Below are positions 8,961 through 16,298 of a DNA stretch of 64,000 nt, piece after piece; position 1 is the stretch's first letter; the number at the start of each line of letters is the position of its first letter. A model generated the notes under the pieces. It was not told the DNA's origin and did no database searches. It saw only the letters and a program-made list of their open reading frames with translations. Source of the DNA: Herbidospora yilanensis (GTDB lineage: Bacteria > Actinomycetota > Actinomycetes > Streptosporangiales > Streptosporangiaceae); the NCBI RefSeq assembly GCF_001570565.1, contig NZ_BBXE01000017.1, forward strand, positions 186,001 to 250,000, in the 5' to 3' direction. Made by a program: the position numbers and the translations under genes.

Positions 8961-10286
8961 TCACTGTCTGAGGACGGCGTGGGCCGCCCGCAGGCGTTCG
9001 GCCCCGGGCCGGTCGGAGGCGCCGCCCGAGACCTCGTCGGCCCAGCCGAGCAGGCGGTGGACGTGGGCGTCGGCGAGTTCCGTGGTCACGGCGGGCTCGC
9101 CCAGCGCCACGTCTCCGCTGGTCCCGTCGATCGTGACGAGGGCGCCCTCGGGGATCGCCCGCCCGCCGGCGCGCACCGAACCCGCCGACACGACCAGCCC
9201 GGCTGCGCCGACCACGGCCGGTCGGCCCATCGCGCGGGCGACGACGGCCGCGTGGCTGGCCGGGCCGCCTCGGGCCGTGACGATCCCGGCGGCGGCCGCC
9301 ATGCCGCGCAGGTCGAGGGGGGAGGTCTCCGGGCGCACCAGGACGACGGGCCCGGCGGCGGCCATCCGGACCGCCGCCTCGGCGCTGGTGGCGACCCGTC
9401 CGGTCGCCACCCCCGGGCAGGCGCCCAGCCCCCGGGCGACGACGTCGGCGGGACCGGCGATGCGGGCCACCCGCCGGAGGTCCTCCGGCGCGACCCGCAG
9501 CAGCGCCTCGTCGCGCCCGATGACGCCCTCGTCGGCCAGGTCGGCGGCCACCACGACGGCGGCGGCGCCGGTGAACCGGCCGGGACGCACCTGGAGGAAC
9601 CACAGGTCGCCGCTCTCGTAGGTGAACTCCAGGTAGCAGGCGTCGCGGTAGTGGGATTCGACGCGCGTCATCGCGCGGGTCAGCCCGGCCCACACCCGGG
9701 GTTCCCGCCCGGCCAGGTCGCCCAGCGGCAGGGCCGGCTCCCGGCCCGAGACCACCGCGTCGCCGCGCCGCCCGAACAGGACGTCGCCGAAGGGGACGGC
9801 CGCGCCCGTCGTCGGGTCGCGGGTGAAGGCGGCACCCGTTCCGCTGCGGGGGTCGCGGTCGCCGTACACCATGGCCTGGATCGTCACGGCGGTGCCGAGG
9901 TCGTGGGGGATGCCGTTCAGTTCCCGGTACGTCCGCGCCCGCGGCGTGTGCCACGACGCGAAGACCTCGGCGACGGCGTCGAGCAGGGGCTCGACCGGGT
10001 CGGCGGGCAGGCCGAGGACGGTCGTCATCATGCCGGGCATCGACACGCTCGCACCCGACCGCACCGACACCTCGCGCGCGGCCAGCCCCGCGACGGCGGC
10101 CGAGACCTCACCGGCCAGCCCGCCCGGCAGGCGGCCGTCGCGCAGGTAGGCGCGGCAGGCGTCGGCGCCGATCACGAATCCGGCCGGCACGGCCAGCCCG
10201 AGCCGCCGCAACGTCCCCAGCCCGTGGGCCTTCCCGCCGATCACCTCCACCGGCTCCCCGGACGACAGGGAGCGCACCCACCTCAC
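8961..10286 (-). CDS. Half-size pyruvate phosphate dikinase-like protein
   Basis: 441 residues. The nucleotide-binding N-terminal part is PPDK-like (GGKAHGLGTLRRLGL, SVRSGASVSMPGMM, SGTGAAFTRDPTTG). It is followed by the phosphohistidine swivel domain (TARGGPASHAAVVAR, His about 345). The C-terminal PEP/pyruvate TIM barrel of full PPDK (about 880 residues) is absent. The protein could therefore phosphorylate its His from ATP, but cannot by itself complete the PEP reaction. The GTG start overlaps the upstream stop (GTGA), so translation is coupled to the regulator gene. Such short forms recur in actinomycetes, so this is probably a natural variant and not a pseudogene. Confidence 0.8.
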   Translation of the reverse strand: MRWVRSLSSGEPVEVIGGKAHGLGTLRRLGLAVPAGFVIGADACRAYLRDGRLPGGLAGEVSAAVAGLAAREVSVRSGASVSMPGMMTTVLGLPADPVEPLLDAVAEVFASWHTPRARTYRELNGIPHDLGTAVTIQAMVYGDRDPRSGTGAAFTRDPTTGAAVPFGDVLFGRRGDAVVSGREPALPLGDLAGREPRVWAGLTRAMTRVESHYRDACYLEFTYESGDLWFLQVRPGRFTGAAAVVVAADLADEGVIGRDEALLRVAPEDLRRVARIAGPADVVARGLGACPGVATGRVATSAEAAVRMAAAGPVVLVRPETSPLDLRGMAAAAGIVTARGGPASHAAVVARAMGRPAVVGAAGLVVSAGSVRAGGRAIPEGALVTIDGTSGDVALGEPAVTTELADAHVHRLLGWADEVSGGASDRPGAERLRAAHAVLRQ

Positions 10287-10828
10287 CGGGGGATGCCGAG
10301 CGTGAGCAGCAGATCCTCGTGAAGCTGGAACCAGATGACGTGGTAGGACGCCATGTCGTCGGTCACGTAGCGGGTCTCCCCCGCGCGCACCCGCGCCAGC
10401 GCCTCCGCGAGCCGCACGCGGTAGCGCCCGAACCGGGGCAGCGCCTCGGTCAGGTCGGCGCAGACGGCCCCGGCCCGCCGGTCGAGATCGCCGAGCAGCC
10501 CGAGCACCCGCACGTCGGGCCGGAGCTGCCACGCCTCGCACAGGTCGAGCAACTCGGCGTTCAACGGCAGGAACCGGTCGAGCGCCGCGGCCACGGCCGC
10601 CTCGGTCCCGGCGGCGGCCAGCTCGTCGGCGATCCAGGTCGCGTGGACGGCCCGGCCCGCCGGGGTGATCCCCCACCCGCCGAAGGGCCCCGGCTCGAAC
10701 GTCACCAGCCCGGCCACGGCCAGGTCGATCAGCTCGGACTCGACGTCGGCCTCGGCACGCCCGGCGACCTCGGCCAGCCGCGCGAGCGTCGTGGAACCGG
10801 CGCAGCGGAGTGAGTGGAGGGTCAGCAC
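10283..10828 (-). CDS. Winged-helix regulator coupled to the PPDK-like gene
   Basis: 181 residues from the GTG at 10828. Residues 1-60 form a winged-helix (LTLHSLRCAGSTTLARLAEVAG...ESELIDLAVAGLVTFE) and the rest is helical, without a recognised domain. An upstream ATG at 10867 is in frame but lies inside a palindrome. A TATGAT -10 box ends 6 nt before the GTG, so I prefer a leaderless start there. The stop overlaps the PPDK-like start. It most likely controls its own operon; the family (MarR-like or otherwise) is uncertain. Confidence 0.65.
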   Translation of the reverse strand: MLTLHSLRCAGSTTLARLAEVAGRAEADVESELIDLAVAGLVTFEPGPFGGWGITPAGRAVHATWIADELAAAGTEAAVAAALDRFLPLNAELLDLCEAWQLRPDVRVLGLLGDLDRRAGAVCADLTEALPRFGRYRVRLAEALARVRAGETRYVTDDMASYHVIWFQLHEDLLLTLGIPR

Positions 10829-10834
10829 CCGGAA

Positions 10835-10868
10835 ATCATACTCCGACCATCTGGATGTTCCGAACATC
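10835..10868 (-). promoter_or_regulatory. Promoter with palindromic operator for the regulator/PPDK-like pair
   Basis: A perfect TATGAT -10 box lies at 10835-10840. GATGTTC-C-GAACATC (10854-10868), a 15-bp palindrome with 7-bp arms, covers the -35 position. The predicted start point coincides with the GTG at 10828. The region is shared with the divergent lipoprotein gene at 10911. Confidence 0.6.
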
Positions 10869-10910
10869 TGACTTGTGGATCTTGTCGGTCGGCCGGGTTA
10901 GGGTTGCCCG

Positions 10911-11768
10911 ATGACGCGGACCCTGCTCGTTCGGCTGTCGCTGGTGCTCCTGCTGGTCTCCTGCGACTTCCCCGGCCTCCCCGGCGGATTCGAAGGGCGG
11001 GCCCGCGACGTGGCGGCAAGGTGGCAGGGGTCGGCCGCCGACCGGGCCTGGCGCACGGGGTTCGTGCCGCTGGAGGTGCTGAACCCGCAGGGCTGGGCGC
11101 GTGTCGGGCGCGTCCCCCACTGGGCCGGGCAGAGCGCCCACAACCGGATCTGGCGGCTGGCCACCACATTGCCGACGCGGGCCCCTTCCCCCGCGGCGGT
11201 GCGCTGGCCCGACGGATCGGTGTCCCACCTTCCGCTCGTCTCGGCGGCGGCCGAGTACACGAAGTTCGCCGGCGCCACCCATCTCATCGAAGACCCCTGC
11301 CCGGCCCGCGGGTGCCGGCCTCTCGTGATCACCGGCGTGACGCTGGGCGAGGTGCCCGTGGAGACCAGCCGGGGCGAGGTCCGGGTCCCGGCCTGGCGGT
11401 ACGCCGTCGAAGGGGTCGACCAGCCCTTCGTCCGGGTGGCCGTCGACCCGTCGGCCGTCACCGAACGGCCGCGCCGCGCCCAGGGCGAGATCGAGCAGGT
11501 CCACGCGTACGACCTCGTCGCGGGCGGGCCCGCGGCGCTGACCGTCCGCTACGGCTTCGGCGTCTGCGAGAACGTGACGGGGCTGCCCGTCCACGAGACC
11601 GGCCGGGTGGTGGTGGTCGGCGTGGCGTCGACGCCCACCGGTGACGAGGTGTGCCCGGCCATCCTCAAGGTGGCCACGGCCCAGGTGACGCTCACCCGGC
11701 CGCTCGGCGACCGGATCGTCCTCGACGCCGGAAGCGGCCTGCCGGTGCTACGCGGGCTGCACCGGTGA
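10911..11768 (+). CDS. Predicted lipoprotein of unknown function
   Basis: 285 residues. A signal peptide (MTRTLLVRLSLVLLLVSC) ends in a lipobox-like LVSC, so Cys18 would be lipidated. The mature part has no domain I recognise; paired cysteines (CPARGC, and single Cys further on) could form disulfides outside the cell. It is divergent from the regulator/PPDK-like pair across a 82-nt promoter region. The HD-domain gene starts 13 nt downstream. Confidence 0.65.
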   Translation: MTRTLLVRLSLVLLLVSCDFPGLPGGFEGRARDVAARWQGSAADRAWRTGFVPLEVLNPQGWARVGRVPHWAGQSAHNRIWRLATTLPTRAPSPAAVRWPDGSVSHLPLVSAAAEYTKFAGATHLIEDPCPARGCRPLVITGVTLGEVPVETSRGEVRVPAWRYAVEGVDQPFVRVAVDPSAVTERPRRAQGEIEQVHAYDLVAGGPAALTVRYGFGVCENVTGLPVHETGRVVVVGVASTPTGDEVCPAILKVATAQVTLTRPLGDRIVLDAGSGLPVLRGLHR

Positions 11769-11781
11769 ATAGGGTCTGGGG

Positions 11782-12354
11782 GTGATTCCCACGGATCGCG
11801 AGATTCGCGAGCTGCACCGCGAGCACGCGCCCTCCCCCGAAGCGTTCGAGGTCGTCTTCACCCACTGCGAGATCGTGTGGGCGATCGCGGAGCAACTGCT
11901 CGCCCGATCCGCGGAGGACCTCGACGCCGACCTGGTCAGGGCCGGTTGCCTGCTGCACGACATCGGCGTCTACCGGCTGCGCGGCGCACACTACGTGCGC
12001 CACGGGGTGCTCGGCCACGAGCTGCTCGCCGAGGCCGGCTGGCCCGAGCGGATCCGCCGGTTCGCCTCCTGCCACACGGGGGTCGGCCTGCGCCGCGCCG
12101 ACATCGTGGCGCAGAACCTGCCGATCCCCCTCGGCGACTACGTGGCCGAGACGGGCGAGGAGGCGCTCGTCATGTACGCCGACAAGTTCCACAGCAAGTC
12201 CGACCCGCCGGCGTTCTTCTCCCCCGCCGCCTTCGCGGCCCGGATCGCCCGGTTCGGCGCGGACAAGGTCGACCTGTTCGACGCGATGCGGCTGCGGTTC
12301 GGCGAACCGGACCTCACGCCGTTCGCCGATCACTACGGGCATCGCCTCGTGTGA
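11782..12354 (+). CDS. HD-domain phosphohydrolase-like protein
   Basis: 190 residues. The metal-binding pattern of HD hydrolases is present: His in FTHCEIVW (about 27), the HD pair in AGCLLHDIGVY (about 58-59), His in HGVLGHELL, and Asp in YADKFHSK. The family includes nucleotide and cyclic-nucleotide phosphohydrolases; the substrate is unknown. The GTG start at 11782 follows GGGTCTGGGG. It probably shares a transcript with the lipoprotein gene. Confidence 0.75.
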   Translation: MIPTDREIRELHREHAPSPEAFEVVFTHCEIVWAIAEQLLARSAEDLDADLVRAGCLLHDIGVYRLRGAHYVRHGVLGHELLAEAGWPERIRRFASCHTGVGLRRADIVAQNLPIPLGDYVAETGEEALVMYADKFHSKSDPPAFFSPAAFAARIARFGADKVDLFDAMRLRFGEPDLTPFADHYGHRLV

Positions 12355-12362
12355 CTCTCTGC

Positions 12363-12500
12363 TCAAAGCCAGCAGGTGGCGCCGACGAAGACCGGGCCGT
12401 CGACCGAGGACAGCGCGAAGGCGCACTTCCTCCGGCCCGCCCGGAACGTCCGGCCGGGGATGATCCCCGTCGCGGCGGTGAATCCCGGGGGTTCGTGGAT
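12363..12500 (-). pseudogene. Possible coding remnant in the gap before the ABC exporter
   Basis: On the minus strand about 46 codons in one frame have almost only G or C in third position. They encode an open frame that includes PGRTFRAGRRKCAFALS and ends VFVGATCWL-stop. No ATG, GTG or TTG start with a Shine-Dalgarno sequence precedes it. It may be the surviving 3' end of a lost gene or a small gene with an unusual start. Otherwise the 283-nt gap 12355-12637 shows nothing. Confidence 0.25.
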
Positions 12501-12637
12501 CTTGTCAGTATCGCTCCCTGTGGTCGGTCGGCGGCACGGCGGGCGGGAGCCGTAACAGAAAGGAGTTCGGCGGCGGGAGAGGTCCGGTCGGCGAAAATGC
12601 GTTGCGGCAGGGGTGTCCGCCAACGGATCGTGGGCCG

Positions 12638-13369
12638 GTGGCCATCCTTGAAGCCCAATCCCTGACCAAACGCTTCGGGCCGGTGCAGGCCGTCGACGGG
12701 GTCGGTCTCACCGTCGGCCAGGGCGAGATCACCGGGCTGCTCGGGCCCAACGGGGCCGGCAAGTCGACCACCCTGCACATGCTGCTCGGGCTCGTCACCC
12801 CCGACTCCGGCTCGGTCACGATGTTCGGGCTCGATCTGCAGAGGCACCGGACCGAGGTGCTGAGCCGGGTCAACTTCTCGGCCGGCTATCTCGGGCTGCC
12901 GGGGGTGCTGCACGTCCGGGAGGTGCTCAACTCCTTCGCCCGGCTCTACGGGCTCCGCGATCCCCGCGCCAGGGTCGCCGAGGTCGCCGAGCTGCTGGAG
13001 ATCGGGCCGCTGCTGAAGCGGCGGACGGCCGACCTGTCGTCGGGGCAGCACACCCGCGTCCAGCTCGGGAAGGCGCTGCTCAACGATCCCGAGCTCCTGA
13101 TCCTCGACGAGCCCACCGCGGCGCTCGACCCCGACGCCGGGGAGCGGATCAGGAATTTGCTCGTCTCGGTCGCCCGGGAGACCGGGAAGGCGCTGCTCAT
13201 CACCTCGCACAACATGCGGGAGGTGGAGCGGATGTGCGACACCGTCCACTTCCTGTCGGCGGGGCGGATCGTGGCCAGCGGGTCGGCCGCCGAGCTCGCC
13301 GCCCACTTCGGGGTCGTCGACCTCGAAGAGGTGTTCCTCAAGGTCGCGCGCGAGGGGGTGCCGGCGTGA
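12638..13369 (+). CDS. ABC exporter ATP-binding protein
   Basis: 243 residues. Walker A is GPNGAGKST (about 38-46), the signature is LSSGQ, Walker B with catalytic Glu is LLILDEPTAALD, and the H-loop is in LLITSHNM. It belongs to the DrrA/NatA-like class of ABC-2 exporters. The GTG at 12638 begins the conserved N-terminus; an in-frame TTG at 12602 is possible and neither has a strong Shine-Dalgarno sequence. The stop overlaps the permease start (GTGA), so the two proteins are made together. Confidence 0.88.
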   Translation: MAILEAQSLTKRFGPVQAVDGVGLTVGQGEITGLLGPNGAGKSTTLHMLLGLVTPDSGSVTMFGLDLQRHRTEVLSRVNFSAGYLGLPGVLHVREVLNSFARLYGLRDPRARVAEVAELLEIGPLLKRRTADLSSGQHTRVQLGKALLNDPELLILDEPTAALDPDAGERIRNLLVSVARETGKALLITSHNMREVERMCDTVHFLSAGRIVASGSAAELAAHFGVVDLEEVFLKVAREGVPA

Positions 13370-14187
13370 CGGCGATCGCGTTCGAAGCGCACAGCACGCA
13401 GGCCCGGTGGCGGCGCGTCGCCGGGGTGGTCTACCGCGACCTGGCCGCGATGCGGCGCAGCCCGATCCGGGTGTTCGAGATCCTCTTCTGGCCGGTCATC
13501 GAACTGGTGGTGTGGGGGTACGTCACCCTGTTCCTCCAGGCGAACAAGGTGCCGTTCATCGTGTCGGCGCTGCTCGGCGCGGTCCTGCTCTGGCAGGTGC
13601 TGCACCGGGCCTCCAACGAGGTGTCGATCGGGTTCCTGGAGGACGTCTGGAGCCGCAACCTCATCAACCTGCACGTCACCCCGGTGACGCCGGGCGAGTA
13701 CGTCACGGGGCTGATCCTCTTCTCGCTCATCAAGATCGCGGGCGGGCTGGCGGTGATGGTGACGCTGGCGTACGTGCTCTACGGGTTCGGGCTGTTCGGC
13801 GTCGGGATCGGGCTGATCCCGTTCATGGCGGTGCTGCTCGTGCTCGGGTGGGCGCTGGCGCTGGTGGCGATCTCGGCGGTGTTGCGGTTCGGCGAGGGCG
13901 CGCAGGTCATCGCGTGGAGCCTGGTGTTCGTGTTCCAGCCGGTCGCGGGCGTCTTCTATCCGGTCTCGGTGCTGCCCGAGCCGTTGCAGTGGCTGGCGAC
14001 CGCCGTTCCGGCCAGCCACGTGTTCGAGGGCATGCGGGCGGTGCTGGGGGGCGATCCGGTGCCGTGGGACACGCTCGCGCTGGCCGCCGGGCTCGACGTC
14101 GTCTACGTCGGGGTGGCCCTGTGGCTCTACACCGCGACGCTGCGGCACGCCCGGTCCAAAGGGCGGTTGTCCCGCTTCGGAGAGTGA
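13366..14187 (+). CDS. ABC-2 type exporter permease
   Basis: 273 residues with about six TM helices and the ABC-2 permease pattern, including a segment FYPVSVLPEPLQWLATAVPASH near the C-terminus. It pairs with the ATPase upstream through a 4-nt overlap. The substrate is unknown; drugs, lipids or polysaccharide are usual for the class. Confidence 0.85.
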   Translation: MTAIAFEAHSTQARWRRVAGVVYRDLAAMRRSPIRVFEILFWPVIELVVWGYVTLFLQANKVPFIVSALLGAVLLWQVLHRASNEVSIGFLEDVWSRNLINLHVTPVTPGEYVTGLILFSLIKIAGGLAVMVTLAYVLYGFGLFGVGIGLIPFMAVLLVLGWALALVAISAVLRFGEGAQVIAWSLVFVFQPVAGVFYPVSVLPEPLQWLATAVPASHVFEGMRAVLGGDPVPWDTLALAAGLDVVYVGVALWLYTATLRHARSKGRLSRFGE

Positions 14188-14199
14188 ACTTGTACGGTA

Positions 14200-15819
14200 A
14201 TGTCCCGGGTCATGAGTGAGGCGAGCGCCCCGCTCGTCCAGGGGTACGAGGTGCTCGGCATCCTCGGCCAGGGCGGGTTCGGCATCGTGTACCGGGCCCG
14301 GCAGCTCGCCGTCGGCCGCGAGGTCGCGCTGAAGATCGACAACAGGGTGCTGGTCAACGACCGTGACCGGCGGCGCTTCATGCGCGAGGTCACCTCGGCC
14401 GGGGCCCTGTCGGGGCACCCCAACGTCGCCGACGTCTACGACGCGGGGGTGCTCGGCGACGGGCGTCCGTTCATGGTGCTGGAGTTGTGCCCCGGCGGCA
14501 GCCTGGCCGACCGGCTCAAGGAGCGGGGTCCCTTCCCGGTACGCGAGGTGCGCGACATCGGGATCAAGATCTCCGACGCCGTGGCCGCCGCGCACGCCCA
14601 CGGGGTGCTCCACCGGGACATCAAGCCGGCGAACATCCTGATGAACGGCTACGGGCAGGTGGCGCTGTCGGACTTCGGGCTGGCCACCATGCCGTCCAAG
14701 GGCGAGGGCGCCGAGTTGTCGGTCACGCGCGAGTCGCTGACCCCGGCCTACGCGCCGCCGGAGGCGTTCGAGCTGGTGGAGCCGACCGCGCAGGGCGACG
14801 TCTACTCGCTCGCCGCGACCTTCTACGCGCTGCTGAACGGGCGGCCGCCCCGGTTCCCGGCCACCGGCGTGGCCAACATCGCGGTCATCATGGCGCTGCA
14901 CCGGCAGCCGGTGCCCGACGTCCCGGGGGTGCCGCAGGGGTTGCTGAACGTGCTCCGGCACGCCCTCGTCACCGACCCTGCGCAGCGCACCCAGACCGCC
15001 GCCGAGCTCCGCGACGCCCTGGCCGCGCTCGACCCCGACGGCAACGCGACCGCCGCGCGCCCGGTCGCGCCGGTGCCCGCTCCCCCGCCCTACCAGCCGC
15101 CTCCGCCGCGTCCGCCGTTCCAGGACGTCCGGGTCGGCGGGCCCGCCACCCTCAACCCGCAGCACGGCCCGGCGCAGCACCACGCCTCCACCCGGCCGCC
15201 CGCCTACCGCCCGCCGGCGCCCCCGCCGGTGCGGCGGACCTCACCGGTCGGGTTCGTCATCGCGGCGGTGTTCTTCGCGTTACTGCTGGGCGGGGGCATC
15301 GCCTACTGGGTGATCGAGGGGCAGACCGCCGACCCGCCGGCGACGTACGACGGGACGCCCGCGGGGTCCGGCGCCGCGCCGAAACCGGCCGGCATCCCGG
15401 CGAACGTGGCGACGTTCACGGAGAACTGCGCGGCGGCCAAGGCCGTCGCGGGCGCCGCCTGCGTGCGGGTGCCCGAGTGCTGGGAGAGCATCCTCAGCCT
15501 GGCCGGGTCGGTCACCGCCCCCCGCGTGGGGTGCGAGGCGCAGCACGCGTGGGAGACCTACGCCATCGCGCCGATGCCCCCGGACGCCGTCACCTGGAAC
15601 GGAAACACCCTGGAGAAGCACCCCACGGTCGCCAAGCTCTGCTCGATGGCGACGCTGCTGGCGTCCCGGCAGGGCACGGCGCGGAAGGTGACGGCCGACC
15701 GGTGGTCGCCCAGCGTGCTGCCGCCGACCCAGGAGGCGTTCCAGGCGGGCGACCACTCCTACCGATGTGTGGGCGCGGTGCCGGGGAAGTCCGGCGACGG
15801 GACCTACTTCGCCTACTGA
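14200..15819 (+). CDS. Transmembrane Ser/Thr protein kinase (PknB-like)
   Basis: 539 residues. Kinase domain about 10-280: P-loop GQGGFGIVY, Lys in VALKID, catalytic loop HRDIKPANIL, DFGLA, and APPE in place of APE. A Pro-rich juxtamembrane region follows (about 285-345), then a TM helix (VGFVIAAVFFALLLGGGIAYW, about 349-368). An extracellular domain of about 170 residues with four or more cysteines comes last; it is unlike PASTA and I do not recognise it. The ATG at 14212 is an equally possible start. It is convergent with the secreted-protein gene, overlapping by 7 nt. Confidence 0.88.
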   Translation: MSRVMSEASAPLVQGYEVLGILGQGGFGIVYRARQLAVGREVALKIDNRVLVNDRDRRRFMREVTSAGALSGHPNVADVYDAGVLGDGRPFMVLELCPGGSLADRLKERGPFPVREVRDIGIKISDAVAAAHAHGVLHRDIKPANILMNGYGQVALSDFGLATMPSKGEGAELSVTRESLTPAYAPPEAFELVEPTAQGDVYSLAATFYALLNGRPPRFPATGVANIAVIMALHRQPVPDVPGVPQGLLNVLRHALVTDPAQRTQTAAELRDALAALDPDGNATAARPVAPVPAPPPYQPPPPRPPFQDVRVGGPATLNPQHGPAQHHASTRPPAYRPPAPPPVRRTSPVGFVIAAVFFALLLGGGIAYWVIEGQTADPPATYDGTPAGSGAAPKPAGIPANVATFTENCAAAKAVAGAACVRVPECWESILSLAGSVTAPRVGCEAQHAWETYAIAPMPPDAVTWNGNTLEKHPTVAKLCSMATLLASRQGTARKVTADRWSPSVLPPTQEAFQAGDHSYRCVGAVPGKSGDGTYFAY

Positions 15820-16223
15820 GGCCAGTTCGCGATGATCTCCGGCGTGATCTTCTCGACGTAGCAGCGCGAGGTCTTCTTGGCGGCGTACAGGCAGACCTTC
15901 ACGTCCACGCGCCTGATCTGACCGTCCGAGCCGAGCCGGAAGGAAGCCGACGAGCACGTCGTCTTCGCCCTGCTCCAGCCGGTGCCGCCGCCCGTGTAGT
16001 GGAAACGCGCCCGGATGTAGGCGCAGTGCGACGGCGAGCGGTCGCGCAGTTTGCCGTACACGACGAAGGTCTCGGCGGTGAACGGGGTGATCCGGACGTC
16101 GGCCTGGGCGCGGCCGTTCGTGGAGTTCACCGGGCCCCAGTGGATGCCGGCGGCGGCCTCGGCGGGGCTTCCGGCCGCGAGGGCGAGGGCGGTCAGACCG
16201 GCGGCGATCAGCGTCTTCTTCAT
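15813..16223 (-). CDS. Small secreted protein of unknown function
   Basis: 136 residues. A signal peptide (MKKTLIAAGLTALALAAGSPAEA) precedes a mature part of about 113 residues with four cysteines, probably disulfide-bonded. Composition and spacing suggest a compact beta-rich exported domain; I do not recognise the family. It is convergent with the kinase, whose extracellular domain is also Cys-rich, so a ligand role is conceivable but unproven. It is divergent from the SARP gene across 75 nt. Confidence 0.65.
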   Translation of the reverse strand: MKKTLIAAGLTALALAAGSPAEAAAGIHWGPVNSTNGRAQADVRITPFTAETFVVYGKLRDRSPSHCAYIRARFHYTGGGTGWSRAKTTCSSASFRLGSDGQIRRVDVKVCLYAAKKTSRCYVEKITPEIIANWPQ

Positions 16224-16298
16224 GGAACCCGACGGTAGAGATCGCGACTTGTAGCACCCTTGCGAGTGGCTTGGTCCCGTTCTGGGCGATACTGCCCT

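Noticed and set aside
10867-10874. ATG 10865-10867 as start of the PPDK regulator
   Set aside because: It lies inside the palindromic operator and upstream of a perfect -10 box; the GTG at 10828 fits better, though this is not proven.
10874-12509. GTGGATCTTGTC present at two sites (10874 and 12495)
   Set aside because: A 12-nt match is expected by chance in 64 kb of biased sequence, and the surroundings differ.
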